This document shows, piece after piece, positions 43,726 through 51,641 of a DNA stretch of 64,000 bases. Positions within the stretch are counted from its first letter, which is position 1, and each line of letters begins with the position of its first letter. The notes below the pieces were generated by a model that made no database searches, was not told the DNA's origin, and saw only the letters and a program-made list of their open reading frames with translations. A program made the translations under genes and the position numbers. The stretch is from contig DATNIT010000074.1 of NCBI GenBank assembly GCA_035604335.1, forward strand, positions 3,688 through 67,687, written 5' to 3'. The DNA is from DASZHJ01 sp035604335. GTDB lineage: Bacteria > Pseudomonadota > Alphaproteobacteria > ATCC43930 > CGMCC-115725.

Positions 43726-44652
43726 ATGAGTGAGTCCAGCGCGATCATGTCCGAAGACCGATCGACCGCAACGGCGCAAGCGCTGGCCAAGGCGGAACAA
43801 TACCGGGAAACGGGTCAGCTTCTGGCCGCGGAGGATCTCTGCCGAAGAGTGTTGCAGGACGCGCCGAACCATGCGGCGGCGCTGCATCTGCTTGGCATCA
43901 TCGCGCATGACGCCGGCAATGCCGCGGCCGCCATCGATCTGCTGAGACGCGCGATCGCGGCTGACGCGACACAATCGCATTACTTCGCAAACCTCGGGGA
44001 AATGTGCCGGCAGAGCGGCCGCCTGGATGAGGCCGTCGCGGCAGGGCGCCGCGCCATCGAGCTGCAACCGGACCACGCGCAGGCGTGGAACAACCTCGGC
44101 ATCGCCCATTACGACCGCGCCGAATACCAGCGAGCGGAGGCGTGCTATCGGGAGGCGATCCGGCTCGCGCCAGGCCTCGCCGAGACGTACAGCAATCTCG
44201 GCAACACCCTGCGCGCGCTCGGGAAACTGAACGAGGCCGTCGAAGCTTACGGGAAGGCCATCCAGCTCAAGCCGGAGGCCATCTCGGCCTACTACAACCT
44301 CGGCACGGTGCTGCGAGACCTAAGGCGGTTCGCCGACTCCGAGGTGACGTCCCGCAAGGGCCTGGCGCTGCGCCCCCACGAGATCGGGCTCTTGAACAAC
44401 CTTGGCCTCGCGCTCGGGGCCCAAGGAAGAAGCGCGGAGGCCGCGACCACCCTTGCCCGCTCGGCCGTGCTCGATTCCGAGAACGGGAGGACCTTCATCT
44501 ATCTGGCCACCGTGCTTCTCGACCTCGGCCGGCTCGAGGAAGCCCGCATCGCGACCGAAAAGGCGCAGGCGTTGTTGCCGACCGATGCGGAGACCATGCG
44601 CGTGTCTCTGCGCTTCGAAGATCAGCAGAGGCGCGCCGGCGGCTCCGGTTGA
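43726..44652 (+). CDS. TPR repeat protein without catalytic domain
   Basis: 308 residues, nearly all TPR (ALAKAEQYRETGQLLAAEDL, LHLLGIIAHDAGNAAAAIDL, NNLGIAHYDRAEYQRAEA, NNLGLALGAQGRSAEAATTL). It matches the N-terminal half of the neighbours but ends before any GT or sulfotransferase domain. It may be an adaptor or a truncated paralogue. Start ATG 43726 (MSESSA) or 43747 (MSEDRS); neither has a strong ribosome binding site. Confidence 0.8.
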   Translation: MSESSAIMSEDRSTATAQALAKAEQYRETGQLLAAEDLCRRVLQDAPNHAAALHLLGIIAHDAGNAAAAIDLLRRAIAADATQSHYFANLGEMCRQSGRLDEAVAAGRRAIELQPDHAQAWNNLGIAHYDRAEYQRAEACYREAIRLAPGLAETYSNLGNTLRALGKLNEAVEAYGKAIQLKPEAISAYYNLGTVLRDLRRFADSEVTSRKGLALRPHEIGLLNNLGLALGAQGRSAEAATTLARSAVLDSENGRTFIYLATVLLDLGRLEEARIATEKAQALLPTDAETMRVSLRFEDQQRRAGGSG

Positions 44653-44688
44653 GGAACCGTCTCGACGGGCGGCCGGACGAATGCAGAC

Positions 44689-45192
44689 TCAGAGCAGCGG
44701 GCTCACGGTCTTGTAGAGCTCGCCGAGCTGACGCTCCCAAGAGAGCTCGCGCATCGCTTGCGCCGCGCCGGCGGCCAGCGACAGCGCCGACTCCCGCTGC
44801 CGATACGCCTGCTCCAGGAGCTCGACGAACTCCTCGACGTCGCTCTCGCCCCAATCCGCGGTCGAGCGTAGCCCGGATGCGGCGGCGACGACGGACCGCT
44901 GCCTCCACGCGGCAAAGGTTCCGGTTCGCGCGATCAAGTCGAGGTGGTCGGTGTTGGCGGAGAGGATGGTGGGGATGCCCGAGGCCAGGCATTCCATGGC
45001 GATCAGGTTCGTGCCGCCCTCGGCGCGATTGGGAAACAGCGCGACGTTCACGTCCGCCAGGACGATCCGGTTGATCGGCTGGGCGGTGAGCGCGGGCTGA
45101 GGCCAATGCAGCATGAGATTGAGCCCGTAGATGCCCCAGCCGAAATAGCTGGACGCCGCCCAGCGGAACACGATCGGACTGTCGGCGCTCAT
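44689..45192 (-). pseudogene. Glycosyltransferase with large internal deletion
   Basis: 167 residues read without a stop. The front (SPIVFRWAASSYFGWGIYG, LNLMLHWPQPALTA) is the N-terminus of a GT4-type enzyme. It then jumps directly to the C-terminal nucleotide-sugar motif ADVNVALFPNRAEGGTNLIA followed by MECLASGIPTILSANTDHLDLI. About 200 residues that normally separate these parts are missing, so the N-terminal acceptor domain is lost. It is probably inactive. Convergent with the fourth TPR gene. Confidence 0.7.
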
Positions 45193-45358
45193 CCCGCATC
45201 TGCCGCTAGAAGGTTCCGGCGCAACAGAGGAAGAATTCGGCTCCTCGTCAAGGGCCTGCGCCCGCTGTCCGGCCGCATCGACGGGCCGTGACACGCTTCG
45301 CCCTGTGCTAAATTGCGGCTCCGCAGCCTCGCTCTTCGGCATGAGAGACGCACGGCCC

Positions 45359-46198
45359 ATGGTGCAGCCCGCGACCTTCTTTCACTACAGCAACCCGATT
45401 CAGAAGCCGTTCGACGCGGCTGTCGTCATCCCGACGACGTGCCGCCCATCCTTGGTTCGCGCGGTGCATTCGGTGTTTCACCAGGTCGGCGTGCAGCGGA
45501 TCCATACGCTGATCGGCATCGACGCGGTGCGCGGCAACGACGCGGTCATCGACGAAATCCTGGATACGCGGCCCGCTCAGCACGCGGTGACCGTCCTGCA
45601 TCTTGGTTATTCGACCTCGATCCGCCACGGCGGGTTCTACGGAACGATCGACGGCGGCGCGCTCCGCACCATCCTCACTTATGCGGCCAACAGCCGATAC
45701 GTCAGCTATCTCGACGACGACAATTGGATCGGCGAGACCCACATCGCGCGCTTGCTAAGCGCGATCCAGGGCCGGGACTGGGCGTTCACTCTGCGCTGGT
45801 TCGTGGATCCCGAGACCGACGAACCCATCGCCGTCGATCGGTGGGAATCGGTGGGCCCCGGCGAGGGCGTCTTCAAGGACAAATTCGGCGGCTTCGTCGA
45901 TCCCAATTGCCTGATGATCGACAAAGTGCGATGCGCCCACGTGCCGCCGCTCTGGACGGTGCCTCTGCGACCGCGCACGCCGACCGCCGACCGAACCGTG
46001 TTCGACGCATTGCGGAAATCGGGCGCGGTGGGAGCGACCGGAGAGGCGACGGCCTACTACGTGACCAACACGCACGACGATAACCACCCCATCCGGCTCC
46101 GCTGGATCAAGGCGCTGGAGCAGGAGCAAGGCAAGGCCGCACTGCGGGCGACGGCGGCGTTCGGTCCCGAATGGGCCAGGGCGCATCGAGAGACATAA
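45359..46198 (+). CDS. GT2-like glycosyltransferase-family protein
   Basis: 279 residues. FDAAVVIPTTCRPSLVRAVHS opens a GT-A fold as in family 2 enzymes; RYVSYLDDDNWIGETHIARL (near 120) supplies the DxD-like metal site. DRTVFDALRK and a late NTHDDNHPIRLRW follow. Two starts are possible (ATG 45341 or 45359); I use 45359 for its slightly better upstream GAGAGA. It belongs to the glycan island. Confidence 0.75.
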   Translation: MVQPATFFHYSNPIQKPFDAAVVIPTTCRPSLVRAVHSVFHQVGVQRIHTLIGIDAVRGNDAVIDEILDTRPAQHAVTVLHLGYSTSIRHGGFYGTIDGGALRTILTYAANSRYVSYLDDDNWIGETHIARLLSAIQGRDWAFTLRWFVDPETDEPIAVDRWESVGPGEGVFKDKFGGFVDPNCLMIDKVRCAHVPPLWTVPLRPRTPTADRTVFDALRKSGAVGATGEATAYYVTNTHDDNHPIRLRWIKALEQEQGKAALRATAAFGPEWARAHRET

Positions 46199-46275
46199 CG
46201 CGTCCGGCGCACGGCGCTCGATCGCTCGACGCCGGTGAGGCACATGGACAACCCGATGGCGATCGCCCCGAGCGC

Positions 46276-46455
46276 ATGAGCGACCCGGTTCTTCGTTGTG
46301 CCGCGCTCAGCAGCGGCCCGTATTCCAAGCGCTGGGAGATCCACGTGCTGGCGACGCTGGCGCGATCGGGACTCGCCGAGCCGGTCGCGATCTGGACCAC
46401 GCGCCGCGGGACCGCGCGGCGGGGATTGGAGCGGCTCTGCGGTCGGCACGCCTAG
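46276..46455 (+). pseudogene. Short N-terminal gene fragment (59 aa), function unknown
   Basis: The frame MSDPVLRCAALSSGPYSKRW, then EIHVLATLARSGLAEPVAIWTT is protein-like and looks like the start of a larger enzyme, but it stops after GRHA. It follows the GT2-like gene by 77 bases. No family can be named; it may be another truncated glycan gene. Confidence 0.35.
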
Positions 46456-46575
46456 CGCTGGGCCGCGTCCTTGGCTCCGATGGTCGGGTCGGACCAGACC
46501 CTCGGCTTCGCCCGATGCGAATGTCCGAGCGCTCAGATCGACGCGGCCGCGGCGCGGCGGCTGGGGCTCACCCGA

Positions 46576-47232
46576 TCAATGCGTGTGCCCGTGCTTGTTC
46601 TTGGTGCCGGACAACGTCGTCACGCCTCCGCCGCCGGAGGTGGTCGGAGGGGTGATCGAGCTCGGATTGATCAGGGCAGGGCCGAACCCGCCTCCGCCAC
46701 CGACCTGGATTCCGGCGGCGCTCCCCGACGCGCTCGTGACGGTGATGACGCCGCTGTTCGTGATCCCACCGGTGAACGACGGCACGTTGAGATTGATCCC
46801 GACGCCGCCGCCTGCGCTGGCATTGACGGCGATCGTGCCGGTGCTGTTGTTGATGATCCCGTTGGTGACCACCGACGAGCCCGTCACATTGATGCCCGCG
46901 GGGGTGCCGCCGCTCGCAAAAATGTGACCGCTGTTCGTAACCGAGCCACTGATCGTCGCGCTGTCGATCGAGAGCGAGCCCGGCACCGACGAGCTCGGCG
47001 GACCGATCACCCCGGTCGAGCCGTTGCTGACGCCGCCGTGCACCACCGCGCCGTTGGTGATGGTGACGCAGTCGAGCGTGCCGAAATTCGAGAACGCGCC
47101 GAACGAGCCCGGGCCGGTGATGGTGCCGTTGGGATTGCAGGCCCAGGCATTGCCGCCCAATCCCGCGATGATCGCGAGCGCCGAGGTCGCCGAGAGAACG
47201 CGCGCTCTCTGAGACCGCAATTTCCTAGACAT
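46576..47232 (-). CDS. Secreted autotransporter-passenger-like repeat protein lacking a barrel
   Basis: 218 residues. A signal peptide (ALAIIAGLGGNAWA, cleavage before CNP) is followed by Ser/Thr/Gly/Asn-rich beta-solenoid-like repeats: GSVTNSGHIFASGG, GIINNSTGTIAVNAS, GGITNSGVITVTSASG. It ends in a histidine-rich KNKHGHTH tail. Such repeats form the passenger of autotransporters, but there is no C-terminal beta-barrel. It is either a truncated autotransporter or a free secreted protein. Many Ser/Thr residues could accept glycans from the adjacent island (inference). Confidence 0.7.
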   Translation of the reverse strand: MSRKLRSQRARVLSATSALAIIAGLGGNAWACNPNGTITGPGSFGAFSNFGTLDCVTITNGAVVHGGVSNGSTGVIGPPSSSVPGSLSIDSATISGSVTNSGHIFASGGTPAGINVTGSSVVTNGIINNSTGTIAVNASAGGGVGINLNVPSFTGGITNSGVITVTSASGSAAGIQVGGGGGFGPALINPSSITPPTTSGGGGVTTLSGTKNKHGHTH

Positions 47233-47327
47233 TGCCCTAAATCCTCCTCATCGGCCCCTTCGCACTCTATGCACGATAGCAGGACTCGCGCGCGGCGTCG
47301 CGGCGCCGGTGCTCGTGAGTGTCTCCG

Positions 47328-48233
47328 TCAGGTGGCGACGACCAGGCCGGAGCGGCCGGTGACCCGGCGCGCGGTCTCCAGGACGGTCGTGACGCTGCGC
47401 CCGGCCTTGTCGACCTGGTAGGCGGCGTAGAGATGCGGACGCTCGAGGCCGGGGCGCGCCTTCAGCAGCTTGAGCCCGCCCGAGCGAAGCTCGCTCGCGA
47501 GGATCGCCGGCGGCAAGAGGCTCACCCCCTCGCCCGCGGCGGTGAGCCGGATGATCACGGAGAGGTCGTTGCAGGTGCTGAGCTGCTGCGGCTCGAGCCC
47601 CGCGGAGCCGAACCAGTTGCGCACCAGCTTCATCAGGCTCGAGGGCTCCGGATGAGTGAAGACGTGGAAGCGCAGGAGATCGCGCGGCTCGACCCATTTG
47701 GCGCGCAAGCCGAGCCCGGGGCTCGCGACCCAGGCATGGGTCATCGTGCCCAAGGGCTCGACCCGGACATAGGGCTCGACCTCCGGCTCGACCACGAAGG
47801 CGAGATCGAGCTCGCGCGCGTTGAGCCGCTGGCACAGCACCACGCTGTTGTCGATGGTGAGCGCCACGGTGAGCTCCGGATAGTGCTTGCGCAAATCGCC
47901 CAGCAGCTGCGCCATGCAGCTCAGCGCGAAGCTCGCGGGAGCACCGAGCCGGAGCCGGCCGAGCAGCGGGTCGCGGGCGGCGTGCTGCGCCGTGATCTGC
48001 CCCGCGAGATCCATGAGCCGCGTGACGAGCGGCAACATCGCCGTTCCTTCGGCGGTGAGCCGGGCCTGGCGGCCGGCGCGCTCGAAGACGCGGATCCCGA
48101 GCGCCTCCTCGAGGCTCTTGATTCGGAGGCTGATGGTGGGCTGTGTCAGATTGAGCTGCACCGCGGCGGCCCGAAAGCTGCCGAGCCGCACGATCCAGTA
48201 AACCGCCTCGATCTGCCCAAGGGTCGCTCTCAT
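47328..48233 (-). CDS. LysR-family transcriptional regulator
   Basis: 301 residues. The N-terminal winged HTH reads IEAVYWIVRLGSFRAAAVQL and TQPTISLRIKSLEEALG, then VFERAGRQARLTAEG. The C-terminal effector domain is complete. The ATG at 48233 follows the family start; a longer frame to 48377 was rejected. It faces the ABC/catabolic operon at 48359 across 125 bases that contain a dyad, so it is its likely regulator. Confidence 0.94.
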   Translation of the reverse strand: MRATLGQIEAVYWIVRLGSFRAAAVQLNLTQPTISLRIKSLEEALGIRVFERAGRQARLTAEGTAMLPLVTRLMDLAGQITAQHAARDPLLGRLRLGAPASFALSCMAQLLGDLRKHYPELTVALTIDNSVVLCQRLNARELDLAFVVEPEVEPYVRVEPLGTMTHAWVASPGLGLRAKWVEPRDLLRFHVFTHPEPSSLMKLVRNWFGSAGLEPQQLSTCNDLSVIIRLTAAGEGVSLLPPAILASELRSGGLKLLKARPGLERPHLYAAYQVDKAGRSVTTVLETARRVTGRSGLVVAT

Positions 48234-48234
48234 A

Positions 48235-48251
48235 GATAGAAGAATCCTATC
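48235..48251. promoter_or_regulatory. Putative LysR-type operator dyad
   Basis: GATAG (48235-48239) and CTATC (48247-48251) form an inverted repeat with a 7-base spacer, fitting the T-N11-A shape of LysR sites. It touches the regulator's start codon and lies about 110 bases before the binding-protein gene. Based on one dyad only. Confidence 0.35.
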
Positions 48252-48358
48252 GTCCAGGCCCAGGCATTTCAATTTGTTCCAATCGAGGGCGCGGCCTAGT
48301 GTTGAACCAGCGCTCGGGCCCAGTCCGGTGCTCGACGCCAATGAACGGGGGCCAGGCC

Positions 48359-49660
48359 ATGAAACATGCAATCGCACGCCGCTGCGTGCTGACCGCGGCG
48401 TTCGCGATCGCCTTGGGCTGGGGCGCGATGCCCGCGCCCGCTCGCGCCGAGACCGTCACGCTCAATGTCTGGAGCCACGAGGCCGACGAGGACGCCAAGG
48501 TGGCGCTGCGCGAGCAAGCCGCGCGCGACCTCGAGAAGGCGCATCCGGGCGTCACCGTGAAGATCACCTGGTACGAGAAGAATCCGCTGCTCGCCGCGCT
48601 CAAGACCGCCCTGCCCGCGGGCCAGGGACCGGACGTCTTCTACGTCGAGCCGGATTGGACGGAGTACGTGACCGCGGGCTATTTGGCGCCGCTCGACGAT
48701 CTCGTGAACTGGAAGACCATCCAGCCCTGGGCGCGCCAGGTGTGGGTGCATGACGGCAAGACCTATGGCCTGCCGCAGGAGGCCTATACGAACGAGATCT
48801 ATTACAACAAGGATCTTCTGAAGAAGCTCGGCGTCGAGCTGCCCGCGAACGCGCAGCTCACGCAGGCGCAATTCCTGGACCTCGTGAAGAAGGCCAAGGC
48901 GGCGGGCATGACGCCGATCGCCCAGGGAGTCGGCGACCGGCCGTTCCCCGGCGCCTACATCGTCGGCGAGGGTCTGCTGCGCAAGCTCGGCAAGGACGAC
49001 TACCGCAAGCTCTTCACGGGCAAGCTGTCGTTCACGGATCCGCGCGTCGTCGAGGTCTTCAAATGGACCAAGGAGCTGGTCGACGCCGGCGCCTATCCCA
49101 AGAACTTCATGACGCTGAAACTCGGCGAATCCCACTACTACTTCTACAGCAAGCCCGGTGCCCTCATGCTGCCGATGGGAAGCTGGTACACCGGCCGCGC
49201 CTTCGTGCCGGAGGACAAGGGCGGCCAGCCCAAGGACTTCCCGCTCGGCGTCATGCAATTCCCCGCGATGGACGGCGCCGCCTGCAACCAGTGCAAGACC
49301 TCCGCGATCGGCGCGAGCTTCGCGATCAACGCGGCGAGCAAGCAGAAGCAGCTCGCGGCGGAGTTCCTCAACGCGATGTCGACGCCCGCGATGGGCAAGC
49401 GGTGGATCGAGACGGTCTACTTGCAGTCGGCGGTCGACGTCGACGTAAAGAACTTCAGCGGTCCCTATGCCGCCTACTTCACCGAGCTTATGGAGCGGCA
49501 GAAGGGCGCCGACTATTTCATCGGCGGTCCCCGCGACATGGTCGAGGGACAGTGCAAGGACGCCTTCGCGCAAGTCATGAACGCGGGCTTCCCGGGCGGC
49601 CTGCTGTCCGTCGACGACACGCTCAAGCAGATGAACGCCGCCTGTTACAAGGGCAGCTGA
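48359..49660 (+). CDS. Sugar-type ABC transporter substrate-binding protein (family 1)
   Basis: 433 residues. Signal peptide FAIALGWGAMPAPARAE; mature protein begins TVTLNVWSHEADEDAK. PDVFYVEPDWTEYVTAGYLAP and YGLPQEAYTNEIYYNKDLL are family 1 features shared with maltose/glycerol-phosphate-type binding proteins. GSWYTGRAF lies near 280. The ligand may be a carbohydrate or a sugar-like amine given the downstream genes. First gene of the large operon. Confidence 0.93.
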   Translation: MKHAIARRCVLTAAFAIALGWGAMPAPARAETVTLNVWSHEADEDAKVALREQAARDLEKAHPGVTVKITWYEKNPLLAALKTALPAGQGPDVFYVEPDWTEYVTAGYLAPLDDLVNWKTIQPWARQVWVHDGKTYGLPQEAYTNEIYYNKDLLKKLGVELPANAQLTQAQFLDLVKKAKAAGMTPIAQGVGDRPFPGAYIVGEGLLRKLGKDDYRKLFTGKLSFTDPRVVEVFKWTKELVDAGAYPKNFMTLKLGESHYYFYSKPGALMLPMGSWYTGRAFVPEDKGGQPKDFPLGVMQFPAMDGAACNQCKTSAIGASFAINAASKQKQLAAEFLNAMSTPAMGKRWIETVYLQSAVDVDVKNFSGPYAAYFTELMERQKGADYFIGGPRDMVEGQCKDAFAQVMNAGFPGGLLSVDDTLKQMNAACYKGS

Positions 49661-49680
49661 ACTCACCGCTGAGGATCAGT

Positions 49681-49794
49681 GCGTCCTTCGACGCGCTCGC
49701 TGCGCTCGCTTGCTCAGGATGAGGAGCATTCTTGGTGCATCATTTGTTTCACCTCATCCTGAGCAAGGGCCGGTAGGCCCGCGTCGAAGGACGC
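49681..49794. repeat. Nested inverted repeat between binding-protein and permease genes
   Basis: GCGTCCTTCGACGCG (49681-49695) pairs perfectly with CGCGTCGAAGGACGC (49780-49794). Inside, TTGCTCAGGATGAGG (49710-49724) pairs with CCTCATCCTGAGCAA (49752-49766). The type, with CTCAGGATGAGG, is widespread between genes of rhizobia-like bacteria (from memory). As in the other ABC operon, it sits right after the binding-protein gene. Confidence 0.85.
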
Positions 49795-49803
49795 AACGCG
49801 TCT

Positions 49804-50781
49804 ATGCAAGCGGGCGGCACCCTGCAGGCAGAGCGGGAGGGGAAAAGCCGAGCGTCCTGGCTCACGCGCCTGCGGCCACGGCCGGAGCCTGACGCGCGCC
49901 GCGCGGGACCGAGCACGCTGGCGATTTTCCTGGCGCCGGCGCTTCTCCTCTATGCCGGCTTCATGGTCTATCCGGTGCTGCGGACGTTCTACAACAGCGT
50001 CCACACCATCGGGCCGCAGAACGTTCAGAAATTCGTGGGTTTCGCCAATTTCCACGAGCTGCTGAGCACCGACCTAGTCTTCTGGAAGGCGGTGGGCAAC
50101 ACCGCGATTTTCGCGATCGTCGCGACCATTGCCGACGTGCTCGGCGGATTATTGATCGCGCTCTGCCTGTTCTCGCGGCCGCCCTTCGCGAAGCTGCTGC
50201 GCGTCGTCTGGTTCACGCCGGTCCTGATGTCCTACGTCGTCGTCGGCATCATCTGGGTCTGGATCTACGACTACGATTGGGGCCTCGCCAACACCGTGCT
50301 CCGCTGGATCGGCCTCGGCGCCTGGGAGCAATCCTGGCTCGGCGATCCCCATACCGCGCTCGGATCGGTGATGGTGACGCATATCTGGAAGTGGCTCGGC
50401 TTCAATATGATCATCTTCTTGGCCGCGCTCTCGGCGCTGCCCGGCGAGGTCCTGGGCGCCGCGGAGCTCGACAACTGCGGCTGGTTCGCCAAGCTCGTCT
50501 ATATCATCATCCCGATGCTGCGGCCGACCATCGTCAACCTAACCGTGCTCTCCTTCATCGGCAAGATGATGATCTTCGATCTCGTGTGGATCATGACCGG
50601 CGGTGGACCGCTCTGGTCGACCGAAACCGTCTCGACTTATGTCTACAAGCGCGCCTTCGACTGGAACACCTTCGACCTCGGCTATCCCAGCGCTATCGCG
50701 GTCCTCTGGTTCATCATCATCATGGTCTTCGTCGTGCTCATGACGCGACTGTTCCGTCAGCGCGACAAGCTGGAATTCTAG
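49804..50781 (+). CDS. Sugar ABC transporter permease (MalF/UgpA-like)
   Basis: 325 residues, six predicted helices beginning LAIFLAPALLLYAGFMVYPV. The EAA-type loop AAELDNCGWFAKLVYIIIP is present near 222. The N-terminal 38 residues are hydrophilic and basic. Start ATG at 49804 directly follows the inverted repeat; the ribosome binding site is poor, so an internal start is possible. Confidence 0.93.
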   Translation: MQAGGTLQAEREGKSRASWLTRLRPRPEPDARRAGPSTLAIFLAPALLLYAGFMVYPVLRTFYNSVHTIGPQNVQKFVGFANFHELLSTDLVFWKAVGNTAIFAIVATIADVLGGLLIALCLFSRPPFAKLLRVVWFTPVLMSYVVVGIIWVWIYDYDWGLANTVLRWIGLGAWEQSWLGDPHTALGSVMVTHIWKWLGFNMIIFLAALSALPGEVLGAAELDNCGWFAKLVYIIIPMLRPTIVNLTVLSFIGKMMIFDLVWIMTGGGPLWSTETVSTYVYKRAFDWNTFDLGYPSAIAVLWFIIIMVFVVLMTRLFRQRDKLEF

Positions 50782-50783
50782 CC

Positions 50784-51626
50784 ATGGGATCGCCCGCGGC
50801 GTCCTGGCTCTCTCACGTCCGGCGGACGCCGCTGCTGCTGTTCCTGATGCTCTACACCGTGATTTCCGGCGGTCCCTTTCTCTGGGTCGCCACCATGTCC
50901 TTGCGCACGACGCCGGAGATCTTCGCCGCGCCCTACGCGCTGCCCAGCCGCATCCACTGGGAGAAGTTCGTGGAGGCGTGGACCAAGTCTAACTACAGCA
51001 CCTACTTCTGGAACAGCGTCCTCGTCGTGGTGACCGCCGTCGTCCTGCTCACCGTGCTCGGAGCGATGGTCGCGCACTGCCTCGCCCGCTACCGATTCCG
51101 CGGGAGCCGCGCCGTCCGCTTCGTCATCCTCTCCGGAATGGTTCTGCCGCCGCAGCTGATGATCCTCTCGCTGTTCCAGATCCTGCTGGAATACGGGCTC
51201 TACAACACGCTCACCGGCCTGATCGTGGTCTACATCGCCGGCCACCTCGCGATGACCGTCTACATCCTCGAGGGCTTCTTCGCGCAGATCCCCCAGGACC
51301 TCTTCGACGCCGCTCGGATGGACGGCTACTCCGATTTCGAGATCTTCTGGCGGATCACCTTGCCGATCGGCGTGCCCGCCCTCTTCACGACGGTGACGCT
51401 CAACTTCATCATTCTCTGGAACGAGTTCCTCTACGCGGTGGTGCTGCTCACCGAGGACGACAAGCGCACCCTGCCGCTGGGCATCATGCATTTCATGGGC
51501 AGCCATCAGCTCGACGTCGGCATGCTCGCGACCGGATTGATGATTACCATCGCGCCGATCATCCTGCTCTATGCGTTCTTCTCCGAGACGATGATCAAGG
51601 GGATGACCGCCGGCGCGGTCCGCTAG
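50784..51626 (+). CDS. Sugar ABC transporter permease (MalG/UgpE-like)
   Basis: 280 residues. The loop DAARMDGYSDFEIFWRITLP (near 180) is the EAA motif of the MalG family, and the C-terminal FFSETMIKGMTAGAVR is a family hallmark. It starts two bases after the stop of the first permease. A long upstream frame is shadow sequence. Confidence 0.95.
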   Translation: MGSPAASWLSHVRRTPLLLFLMLYTVISGGPFLWVATMSLRTTPEIFAAPYALPSRIHWEKFVEAWTKSNYSTYFWNSVLVVVTAVVLLTVLGAMVAHCLARYRFRGSRAVRFVILSGMVLPPQLMILSLFQILLEYGLYNTLTGLIVVYIAGHLAMTVYILEGFFAQIPQDLFDAARMDGYSDFEIFWRITLPIGVPALFTTVTLNFIILWNEFLYAVVLLTEDDKRTLPLGIMHFMGSHQLDVGMLATGLMITIAPIILLYAFFSETMIKGMTAGAVR

Positions 51627-51641
51627 GCGCCCGCGGTTCGC

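Noticed and set aside
46471..47421. 316-codon plus-strand frame over the secreted protein gene
   Set aside because: Composition is Arg/Asp/Ala-rich shadow, while the minus strand has a signal peptide and ordered repeats.
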